Shown here: positions 34,900 through 44,841 of the stretch, piece by piece
Numbering within the stretch: position 1 is the first letter of the stretch
How the letters are laid out: each line of letters opens with the position of its first letter
NCBI GenBank assembly: GCA_033816765.1
Contig: CM066295.1
Span: 1,364,001 to 1,428,000, forward strand
Length of the DNA stretch: 64,000 nt
Direction of reading: 5' to 3'
Source of the DNA: Nothopassalora personata
Taxonomy: Eukaryota > Ascomycota > Dothideomycetes > Mycosphaerellales > Mycosphaerellaceae
The notes under the pieces: model-generated
Database searches by the model: none
Told to the model about the DNA's origin: nothing
What the model saw: the letters and a program-made list of their open reading frames with translations, nothing else
Position numbers and translations under genes: made by a program

Positions 34900-37835
34900 C
34901 GATCTTACTACTAGCGAATCCTAGTTATTATAGCTTCGGCTAGTCTATCGTTACGCCCGGCTAGCTCGAGCATAGCGCTTACTAGTACTATTACTAAGCT
35001 TACCCGCCTACCTTAGACCTTGTTCGAGTCCCTTCGCCTACCGGATAACGTTAAGCATGTCCTTACTAACACGAACACGCCGAAGTCCGCCGCTAATGTT
35101 ATGTTCCGAGAGCTTAGTCCTTAGAAGCGGGTTAAGGTGTTAAAGGACTTCTATAAGGGCTTCGAGAAGGTGTTCGAAGACTACTCCGTCTAGGTTAACC
35201 TATTTTTCGAGGAAGTTAAGAGCGGTATAGGCAAGAGCTACTAGGATAAATTCCTTAGTAATAAGAAGCTCGATATCTTATTTCCTATCGTCGGCAAGAT
35301 TCGTAAAACCGGCTTAGAGATTCGTAACCGAGAGAAGACTCTTTGAGCTACGCTTACCCGCTACTAGCTATAGTAGATAGATAATAAGATTCTTAATCGA
35401 CGCGTTATCTCCGAGCTTTATAGTACTAATAGCGGGCGCCGCTAGTTTATAGCCTTTATTAACAAGTACCTAGACTATAGTAGGGCTATTAGTAGAATTT
35501 AGAGAGTATTAATCTAGCGTATAAGGATCGGCCGCAAGGGCATAGATCGCAAGCGAATTCTAGAGCCTAGTAATCTTACCCGGTGCAATATGGAGGCTAA
35601 AGCACGTAGCATTAATCCGTAGTCGGCTAAGAGTAGGGAGATTATTAGAAGACACCGCCTAGCCGTCTATAAGGATAGCCTTCTATACTTTATAGAGGGT
35701 ACTATTACTAAGAAGTCCGCGTCCCTAGAGGACAGTATAGATTAACCTAGACCATCTAGCTAGTAATAGCCTTAGCTACGTTAGCTACCGGGTAGTAAAG
35801 GCAAAGGACGTGTAAAGAGTACTACGCTAACTCTACTAGCCTCTACCTAGCCTATAGTCCTATCGAGAGGCGGTCGTAAGTCGAGTCGACTTAAGTAGCT
35901 CCGTATAGGCGAGAGTATAGGTAAGGGCATAACTACGCCTACTTAATCCTCGCCTAACCGAACGCTAGACGGCGCACCTATACGCAAAGGCAGTCCGCTA
36001 GGTACATAGGTTAGCACCCTACAATCCACTCCGGCCCTAACTAAGAATAGTAATCCGATACTTACTATGTTACCTTCGGCTATAATTAGCGATGTATTAG
36101 TCTTTAAGGATTAGATCCTATAAGAAGACGAGGCCCTCCGGATTAAGCGCGCTAACTGTACCTATAATAAGCGGTACTATAGTATTAAGTTTAGAAACTC
36201 GATTAATATAGATAGCATTAACTAGCTACCTAAGTACCGGATAGCGGGCCTTAAGATGCTCGAATATGCTGTCTCGGACGTTCTTAAGAGGGATAGTAAG
36301 GTTAGCGCTATAATGTGCGATTAGTATATTCGAGATTTCTACTATAAGGCCCTCTACTTCGTTACGAATCCCGGTATTACCGCTAATACCCTATATAAGC
36401 GCGCGCTTAAGGTCTAAGACTAGCTCTTTAAAGGCAAGAGTTTTTCAGCTATTAAGGTAAAGAATAGGTCGTGGTTTCGCCCTAATAAGCGTAGTTAGAA
36501 GACTATTAACCCGCTTAGCTACCTCCGCGTTCGAGGTAAAGTTAGCACTACGAGTAGTATCGTTACGTATACTAACTATAACTAGATCCTCGACAAATTT
36601 AGCATCGATAAAGCTAACTAAGCCGATCTTAATAGTACCGGTACCTACATTAATAGGAACATACTATACTAGTATAATGACGCTAAACTAGCGCCGCGGG
36701 TTAAAACAGTTAGAGAGATAATAAGTCGAGAATTCGACGTGTACCGATAGCACCTACGAGAATTGAATAAGGTTAGTAACGGCGGCGTCTACTAGAACAT
36801 ATAGTATTCTCTAAGCTAATAGATTATACGATAAGACCCCGGGCTGTAGCTCTTATAAGTGGCTCTACACCCTTAATACTATACTCGGGTTATCTCCTTC
36901 CCTAGGCCTACGATTTTTAGCTTTAATAGGGCTTATTAGGGGGGTGACGCGAACACTATAGTACAGTATACTAGGGTCGACTTAAACCTCGAAATTGAAA
37001 ACTACTAGACTAGTAACCGGCTTAATATGCTGTACTCTCTTAACTTAGAGGGCACTAGTAGGCCGGAGTTTTTACACGGTTTTTATAAGTAAGGAAATGC
37101 TAGAGAGTTTATCTAGTAGTGCTAGATTAACGACTACATAGAAGACGGCCGATTTAAGCGTTTCTTCTCGGTTAGGGTCTAGAATTACCTAAGTAAGAAC
37201 AGCATTAGCTAGTTTAGAGAGGACCTAAGCGCTAGGCAAATGCGGGTAACTACTATAGGCGTCCTAATAAGGTAGGCCGCACATAAGAAGACGCTACGTT
37301 AGATTAACCCTTACTTTATCGAGATCCGCGACGATAACTATCTTAAACTCTAGAGAAGCTAGAGTATGCACTAGGTAATAGACCTCTATCGTGACTTTAA
37401 GAGGCTAAGTGAGAGCGCTATAGGGTTTAAGTATCGACGCCTAGTACCCGGCTATCCTTTTCCTACGGCCGTATACCTTAGTAGCATTAGCACTCTATCC
37501 GATGCCCTAGCGGGTTTAAAGTCTTAGAACGATAACGAAGTCATCCTTAATACTAGAAGGTAGCTTAATGCTACGGTCCGCCTAGACTCGGAGCTCTTCT
37601 ATAAGAAGATGCATAATTAGCGCGTCCGAGCTATAAAATTAATAGATAAGTAGCTTAGCTTAGTTACTACTCTCGAGCAGATGTGCTTTATAAGCGAAGG
37701 GCGTAATAAGAGCTTCTTCCGTAACTACTACGGGAACTTTACTAGCTAACTACTTAGGGACGCGTCTAGTAAGACTAGTGTTAGCTACGATAACGAGTAG
37801 GTCTAGATAAAGGAGTTGTGTGAGAATAAGTGAAA
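34900..37835 (+). pseudogene. Large unidentified reading frame downstream of Gypsy Pol
   Basis: One plus-strand frame stays coherent for about 970 codons if TAA/TAG are read as lost Gln/Trp. Examples are GFEKVFEDYSV, IGRKGIDRKRILEPSNLTRC, MLEYAVSDVLKRDSKVS, SGRR-FIAFINKYLDYSRAI and DLYRDFKRLSESAIGFKYRR. It starts after the Gypsy integrase and ends before the right Gypsy LTR. I recognise no domain; it lacks reverse-transcriptase and transposase signatures as far as I can read. It may be an extra Gypsy gene (env-like or accessory) or a captured host gene or another inserted element. A short TCTAGT-type repeat follows near 37,905-37,942. Confidence 0.55.
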
Positions 37836-38432
37836 CTAAGTAGTTAGTGCGGGTTTATAGGCTCCTAGTTTCTAGTTGATTTCCGGCTATAGCTATAGCC
37901 TATAGGATTCTAGTTCTAGTTCTAGTTCTAATTCTAGTTCTAATGCTTCGGGTATAGGTGCTTCTAGTCCTTAGATCTTACTTGTTTCTTATAGTTACTT
38001 ATCTTCCCTTAACTTACTTTCTAGTTACGCGGTAGACTCGTCTTTAGATTTATTAGGTTACTAGTACTAACGCTTACTTGTCTTATAAATGGCGTTTACG
38101 TTATTTAACTATCTAGCCTGCTCGATTAATACTAACATAGCTATCTATTCCCTCGCTAGTTTCGTAGTATACGTTAGTATAGTGCGACGGATGCGAGTTG
38201 CGGTTATGAACGTTATTATTACGGTCTCTATTAGAAGGATCCTTTCGATCTTTATAAACTGTCGCTAGTAGGCCCTAGGATTACCTAACATCTTATATGT
38301 TAAGCTAAATGGTAGGGTAAGCTACTGTACTGCTATAAGACTACCTTAGCTTACAGCGACTAACTAAGCTACCTATAATGCCCGGGCTTACTGCTTTAGA
38401 ACCTAAGGACAGGTTTGTAATAGGGGAGGATA

Positions 38433-38801
38433 TATTAACGACTAATAGGTTATGTTAACCTTAGGTTTAGAGGGGGTCCCTTAGGTCTAACTTGCCCTAA
38501 TTTCATTTAGGTTTAATTAGACATTTAGGTAAGCTAGTAGGACCTAGTATAGCTATTAAGATATATACTACGTAGCTAAGCATTGTAAGCGTAGCATTAA
38601 GGTAACAATTCAATTCATACCTCTCGAGTAGAGGACATAGGGGTTTAGGGTCCGCTAATCCTCTTGTTTTATCTAGCTACTGCGCTACTCGTCACGTGAC
38701 CTGATCTCCCGGTCCCGGGACCGGCAAATACCCCTGCTTACGTAAGCACCGCTCCATACCACCATAACTCGGACAGGCCTACATAGGGTAGTTAGTAGAC
38801 A
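38433..38801 (+). repeat. Right LTR of nested Gypsy element
   Basis: Matches 24334-24701 over its length; preceded by a polypurine-like tract TAATAGGGGAGGA. It places the nested Gypsy element at about 24.33-38.80 kb, minus its own insertions. Confidence 0.8.
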
Positions 38802-38881
38802 TTAGTATACGCGTTACGTACGGCATACTAAGCCGGGTATAGCCGCATTACATGTAAGGGTTAGCTATAGGCTGCCCTTAC

Positions 38882-40520
38882 ATAAGGGTTCCGAGGTAAA
38901 TATTATCGGCTAGAGGAACGCTTATAGGTTTAGGTTACTAGTAATATTAAGTACTTAGCTTACCTTTCGAGGTACTAGAGGGCGGGCCTAGTTTAAAGGT
39001 GTTATAGGCAATTTAGATATTTAGGTGTTTAGGGTTTACTACTAGGTAGACATGTTTATCTCCTTAGATCTAAACTTACTAATAATCCTAGGACGTCCGT
39101 AGGCCCGTAAGGTACGGCTTACTACCCGTAACTGCGATAATAGTTCGTAGGAGGGTGTCACGAGGCTACAGTGGCGGAGCGGCCGTGACAGAGGGGACTA
39201 TTACTAGCCGTAAAGGTAAAAGTGTTATGTTTACTACCCTAATTAGTTTAGATAGGTATAAGACCCTTTAAGAACTATTAAAAGCGTCGGGAAATAAAAG
39301 GGTAGGTTGATTTACGGCGCTTAACCTACCGGTAACTTACTAAAGCCGGATTTAATAAAATTAGTAAGGTTCTCGTACTATCTCGGAGAAACCTCGGACT
39401 TTAATTTACTAGTCCCGGGACCGGCAAATAGCTATAGTAAGGAAAACGGATACGACTACGACACGACGTATCTATAGGAACCCGGTAAGGCTCTAACGCC
39501 TAGTAACTATTTAGCTCACTTATTAGGATTGCTTAGGAGTGCTAGAATAAAGAAACGAGTTATAGAAATTAGAATAGGCGCGTTTAAGGGAGATTCTATT
39601 ACTAACGTTTATTTAGTTTAAGGGGATTAGCTCTCCGAGATCTTAAGGCAATCTATATTAAATGCTTAGGTACGGAAGTAACAAGTAGGCTAATATATAG
39701 CTAACATTAGGATACCGTAGGTCTTTACGATATATAAGCGTAAGGCGGATAAGAAGAAGCTAGTAGACGCGAGCATTTACGAGCGCCTAGAATTACGAGT
39801 TAAGGGAGATATAGAATAGAAGCGTAGGGCACTATACGTAGAGTCTAAGATACCTAAAGGATAAGGTCCGTTTAACGGGAAATACTTAATTAAGAAATTC
39901 TTAAGTATTAAGCGAGGTAGCCGGATTACTCTAGATCGACTTACCTTAATTAATTAAGATTAGCATTAAGCTATTACTAATAGAGCGGGCCTTATTCGAT
40001 AAGATGCTCTACAACCGGGAGGTAGCCCTCGCTTAGGATTTTAGTTACATAAGGCAAATTAGGTACGACGTTATACTACCTTAGAAGATTAACACGGTCC
40101 CTTATAAACTATAGTAGGCACGCCCTATCCGGTTGCACCTAAGCCTTAGGGCAGTTATTAAACGCATAATTAGGGCCCGGATTAAGAACAACATCCTAGA
40201 ATACTTATAGGGGGCATACTCTAATAGGTAGTTTCTAGTCGTAAAGAAAGTTAATGCCTCTAGAAGCGATATACCATATCGGTTAATTAACTTAGCTATA
40301 CTCCTAAATGAGGTTACTATACGCGATGCTAACATTCCACCGGACACGGATAGCTTCTTAGAGGATTTTACCGGGTACCGAGTCGCTTTACTTGTAGGCC
40401 TGTTTTTAGGTTATAATTAGATTACTTTAGATAAGTCCTACCGGGAGTTAATAGCCTTCATAACCCCTCTTAGCCTAGTACGCAATACGACTCTACCTTA
40501 ACGAGCTACTAATTTAAGAA
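38882..40520 (+). mobile_element. Second Gypsy fragment (protease to RT), RIP-mutated
   Basis: Strongly similar to 29905-31745 of the first Gypsy, starting at GGTTCCGAGGTAAATAT and ending near CTACTAATT. It lacks the solo LTR present in the first copy and carries its own 35-bp insertion. Truncated at both ends, it gives a useful un-inserted reference for the first copy. Confidence 0.85.
39156..39190. mobile_element. 35-bp insertion with 7-bp terminal inverted repeats
   Basis: Begins TGTCACG and ends CGTGACA, flanked by GAGGG at 39151-39155 and 39191-39195. The homologous site in the first Gypsy copy (near 30181) has a single GAGGG and no insert. The insert is GC-rich with intact CA/TG, so it arrived after RIP. 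Confidence 0.85.
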
Positions 40521-40690
40521 TTGTTAACTTTAGTAGGCCCTCGATATATACTCTCTAATGTTATATAGCGGCAATAATAGCTAGAAGCTCTTTATTATAG
40601 ATGTCGTAGTTCTATTACGCTATAGTTATTTTCCGGGAGTAATAGGCTACTAGGTATCTTTTCCTATCGTATGTCTATATTAGATACGCG
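40505..40690 (-). pseudogene. Gypsy RNase H fragment on the minus strand
   Basis: On the minus strand one frame reads YLVAYYSRKITIA, then NYDIYNKELLAIIAAI and RVYIEGLLKLTIL, the conserved Gypsy RNase H block (YSRK...NYDIYDKELLAI). It is a short fragment with former Gln codons as stops, in the opposite orientation to the surrounding elements. Confidence 0.65.
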
Positions 40691-40713
40691 CCTATTGCTA
40701 TATGTAAGAGCGA

Positions 40714-41290
40714 TGTCCCGTACTTTATACCCTACCTAACCTAACTAAAAGTTATAGTATCCGCGGTTGAGTAACCGAGGATAGCACGGGTATATATTCC
40801 TTTACTAATGTTACGTAACCTACGCCCGTTACGTAATCCCCTTATAATTATACTACCTCCCGGACGTACCGTCCTTAGGGCGTAACGTATAAGGCTAAAC
40901 GACCCTCGTTATTAATTACCAAGTAATGTTAACTCCGAAACTACTAGTTGTACGCGCGTACGAAACGCCTACGTATCGTAACCGATAGACCGATTGCGAC
41001 ACGTAGTCCCCGTACGACTAGTCTCTTAGCTCGCTAGTAAGAGAAATAGGAATCTATCTTCCGTAGTCCGCTAAGGATCGAACTTACGCGGCGTGGTTAA
41101 GACTCGAAACCTAAACCTCGGGTAAACCGGTAACCGCGGACACTCTTATAAGAGTAATGTCCCGTGCTTTATACCCTACCTAACCCGACTAAAAGATATA
41201 GTGTCCGCGGTCAAGCAACCGAGGATAGTATAGGTACATATCCCTTTACTAATGTTACGTAACCTACGCCCGTTACGTAATCCCCTTACA
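40714..41290. mobile_element. TRIM-like element with 133-143-bp direct repeats
   Basis: Direct repeats at 40714-40856 and 41158-41290 both start TGTCCCGT and share a run ending ACGTAATCCCCTTA. They flank about 300 bp without coding character. Size and layout fit a terminal-repeat retrotransposon in miniature; I found no clean target duplication. Confidence 0.5.
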
Positions 41291-41329
41291 CTAATAAATA
41301 CGAGATAAAGGTAATAGGATCTATTAAAT

Positions 41330-42220
41330 AGTTCTACGGCATTTATATTACTTACGATCGTTAATAGCGGATCCTTAAGCTTAATTAGAAGGTCTATATC
41401 AAAAAGATTAGGTATCGCTATAGTATCTTAAGGCCGGAGAAGAGAATTAAAACCCCTCTACTAGTAGGTTATATCGGCCTAAGAAATAGACTTTAGGCTA
41501 CTACGGAAGAAATTAATGTTTATAGGTCCTAAGTAGGATCGGTAAACTTCGTAGTAGTAGAGACTCGCTCTAATATATCCTTTTTAGTCTCTCTACTCTC
41601 TTAGTATCTAACTAACCCTATAAAGGAGGCTCTTAGGGTAGTAAGACACTTAATTCAATACCTTCTCTATACTACGGAGTATTTAATTAAGTACTACGGC
41701 CTACCTAAACCTTCGGACTTAACGCTACTAGAATTTTATAGGGCCTTAGATACCTTATTTACTAACGATAAGGAAACTCGTAGATTAAGTAAGGCCTTTA
41801 TCTTTTTCCTTTTTAAGGGGATCATAGACTAGAGAGCGGTTAAGTAGGGAATGGTTACGAAATTAAATACTAAATTAGAGCTATATACCCTTAGTTACGC
41901 CGCCTTAGAGGTCCTATAGTAGGAGAGGCTTTTTAGTATAGTTACCCTTAAATTAGAGGATCGGATACTACTATACTATAATAACTAGTAGACTATAAGG
42001 ATTATTAAGGCCCTAAATAGTAGAATTAATACTAAGATAAGGTATATAGACGTCTAACAATACTAGCTTAGGGAATAGTACTAAGTAGGACGCCTTAAAA
42101 TTAGCTAGATAAGGATATAGGAGATAGCCGCGAACGGTCTAACTAAGGTCCTAACTCCTTAATAGTACTAGCGGTTTATTAGTTACCTTAATTTAGGAGA
42201 TTAGTAAATAGGTATACCCT
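41330..42220 (+). pseudogene. Copia Pol relic (end of RT and RNase H), RIP-mutated
   Basis: The frame reads VGSVNFVVVETRSNISFLVS, then TKLNTKLELYTLSYAALEVL, INTKIRYIDV and IAANGLTKVLTP, the hallmarks of Copia RT end and RNase H (DIAFAV, STEAEY, TKHIDV, ADGLTK). Former Gln/Trp codons are stops. It is on the same strand as the outer LTRs, so it is assigned to the outer Copia element. The rest of its Pol is missing. Confidence 0.75.
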
Positions 42221-42559
42221 CGCTTTAATAGCTAGGGGGTACTAACTTTACTTTACTTCTAAAATAAACACTCGTAGTTTATTTAGTTAAGGGCTAAGGA
42301 CACCCTACCTTTACGATTAGAGAGGACTAAAGGACTTCTAAGAATAAGATAAGGCCTATAACTCGTAGTAAAGCTTACCTAACGGTTATACGTACTTATA
42401 ATATAATAACCTTATATACTTAGCGCGAATATAGCCTATATCTAACTTCTTAATCCTTCTAGTAACCCTCTCTTTTATAATCTCCTTCTTACTACCTCTA
42501 GTCTCCTTACTAGGTAGCTCTCTTAGCTTAGTGAGTTACCCTTTAACTACTATATTAGG

Positions 42560-43437
42560 GTACGACTATATCCTAGAATACTAGGACAAAGGTATTAGAA
42601 CTCTTAAAATAGAGCCTATTTTAGAAGTTTAGACACCTATACTACTTAATTTAGGTCTAGTCGAGCCTAAGAACGCGCTACCTCTACTAACTATACTAGA
42701 AGATGTATCTTTAATCCCTAGAAACACGTCTAATATAACCCTTAAAGAGTTTAAAGAACTCCTTAAGGCGAGTAGGGAGAGAGACGATAAATCCAATACT
42801 AAGCCGTTTAGTAGCCTAAGAAAGAAGTACGGGGTAAAGAAGACCTCTATAAAAGAGGTATTAGAGAAGAAGCAAAAAGCTTAGAATAAGGCGTATAAGG
42901 ACTCTAAGTAGAAAAGCTAACTCTAAAACTACGTCTATAGGTTACTTAAGGCCCTTACTAAAGGACGAAGGCCTCGCCTCCCTAAATTTAACCTTAGAGA
43001 GAAAAATAAAGGTTTTAAGCCTATCCTTAGCCTTATTAAGCAATTTTTAGGTATCCGCGGCGACCTTAGTAAGGATTCTAAGGTATAAATTAATAAGTAG
43101 TCCCTAGATTAGTATAAGAGTACTACTCTAGAAAATAAGGACTATATACCTACCTATAACATTAATAACCTTATTAAGCTACTTTAGGGTATTTAAAAGA
43201 GTATAATTAAGTCTACTCTAAAGAAGGGAATAGCCTCTAAAAAGAGAGAGGCACCCTAAGACGAAGAGACTAATAAAGAAGCGACCCCGAAGAAGAAGAT
43301 AAAGGGTACTATTAATAGATAGGAGGGAGTTATTAAGAACCTCGTCTATAAAATTAAGGGTAATATAAATAAGGTTATAAAGAATATAAAGGTCCTTAGC
43401 GCTAAGGTTACTCTACTTAGTTCCTATATAGAGTAAG
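42560..43437 (+). pseudogene. Lys-rich reading frame downstream of Copia Pol
   Basis: Coherent plus-strand frame with few stops if RIP is undone: GLVEPKNALPLLTILEDVSL, TLKEFKELLKASRERDDKSN, KKYGVKKTSIKEVLEKK, RRPRLPKFNLREKNKG. It is very Lys-rich and probably coiled, with no recognised domain, between Copia RNase H and the right LTR. It could be a third gene of the outer element. Confidence 0.45.
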
Positions 43438-43443
43438 GGGGTG

Positions 43444-43692
43444 TATAAAGCGCTAGGATAATATATAGATAGTAGGTTTTAAGATTAATATAACCTAATT
43501 TAGTATAGTAATTACTTGTTTTTAGGAAATAAGATTAGGTACCTAAATTATAGGGATTAAGGGCTTCTTATTAAAAGAAGACTTATATAAGCACCTTAGG
43601 GGTGCTACTACTTATAATAAACATGGTTTTTCATACCCTGATTTCTAGACTTAATACCCTAGTTCCAAACTTCTATCTCCACTAGTTTCCTA
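43444..43692 (+). repeat. Right LTR of outer Copia element
   Basis: 249 bp starting TATAAAGCGC (TG to TA by RIP) and ending TTTCCTA. It is followed by the duplication GCAAG at 43693-43697. Confidence 0.88.
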
Positions 43693-44841
43693 GCAAGCCC
43701 TCTACCTAGCAACCTGCCTAATCGAGATAGGGATCCCGCTCTTCCACACAATCTTCAAGGGCCGGACCCACCAAGTTTATGGCGCTTCCGTCCGAACTTA
43801 CGAGTTCATGGACGACCACGAGAAGTTCGTCTTCGGCAATGCTACAGTAGAGACGTGACCAGGGACTTGATGCAGAAAATTGCCCGATTTGTCAAGTTTG
43901 AGATCGGCCAGGATCCAGAAGCTCATAGCTGTACGATCCCTGGCGAGGACATCGAGGGCAGTAGTCCTTTCTGTCATGGCAAGTTCAGCACAATCTACCT
44001 CAGCCGGCCAAAGGTCCAAAAGACTATGGAAGCGGCGCAGGAAGGCGCCGATCCGCTGTTTAGGGCGGCTGCTATGTTCGATATTGCGAGAGAAATGGCA
44101 CATGAGCTAACTCACGCCGCAATCTTTGCGGCACGCGGCGCGCATTGGCGCGCTAAAGATGGCGAGAAGAGCTGGCAACACGGAAAGTTCTTCTTCAAGG
44201 GAAGGCCCGTCACAGACGACGTGTACGAGCTCGAGCACCGTGTCTTGGGCGGTCGTATCGAGTTCGTCCCTTACAATGGAGAGCCGACTTGGTACATGAT
44301 TAATGGCAGGCCGAGCACGTTCCGCCGCAAGGTCGTCTCAGTGGAGCGCCCTCAGCAAAATATCAGGAGTGTTTACGACAATTTCGCAGCACAGTCCGGG
44401 ATTCGAGCCGCTCCCGCGCCCATCTTCGAAGCCTACTATGTCCACATAGCGAGCATTTGCTCGCTCTTCCGGGCTGAGAACTGGAGGCAGGTGAGTAGCG
44501 ACTGCCGCCAGATCATGCTTCGCACGACAACCAAAGTCGACTGTCGGTATCGAACATCGCCCATTGATCACTATGCTCCGCTCGACTCTCCTCGTCTGCG
44601 CGAAGAAGCCGGATGGATTGGCGCAGAGTCGCGGCCGACGATGCAACTTTGTAATGACTCCTGTGATGGCCTTCCGCGTGGCTTTTCGGCAAGCTTGCGT
44701 GTTCTGCAGCAGAGGCAAGACGTCTATGGGGATGGTGGGGTGGATGTCATGGACATTGATGGTGGCTTCAAATGGCATGGGCATGGTGACCCAAAGATCA
44801 TCAAATCAGACGAGCGGGAGACTCCCCACTGGGCCCTTTGA
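43693..44841 (+). pseudogene. 3' half of the split HEXXH-protein gene
   Basis: The first 160 bp continue the frame of 23692 (EIGIPLFHTIFKGRTHQVYG, TYEFMDDHEKFVFGNATVE) until TGA at 43856. From about 43852 the coding frame is shifted by one base and runs to 44841 with clear coding character, including IAREMAHELTHAAIFAARG. HELTH fits the HEXXH zinc-binding motif of metallopeptidases (His at 44101-44103), though the third ligand is not evident. One single-base deletion would explain the shift. The normal composition shows that this host DNA was spared by RIP. Function is unknown; zincin-like activity is inference. The last ~90 codons may not be original. Confidence 0.72.

Larger units (their letters stand above)
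23693..43692 (+). mobile_element. RIP-mutated nested LTR-retrotransposon block, outer Copia element
   Basis: Bounded by similar LTRs (23693-23936, 43444-43692) and the 5-bp duplication GCAAG; exactly 20,000 bp. The outer element is Copia-type, with a Gag relic just inside the left LTR and reverse-transcriptase-end/RNase H motifs on the right, both on the plus strand. It is filled with nested Gypsy elements, a young gag-only element and small insertions, each listed separately. Except for the young insertions, the DNA is nearly free of CpA and TpG, and reading frames survive only if TAA/TAG are read as former Gln or Trp codons. This is the mark of RIP, a premeiotic process acting on duplicated DNA in ascomycetes. 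Confidence 0.92.

Noticed and set aside
24334..38807. TAGTA as target duplication of the nested Gypsy
   Set aside because: TAGTA occurs near both ends, but using it would give LTR ends that are not TG...CA even after allowing for RIP; left unresolved.
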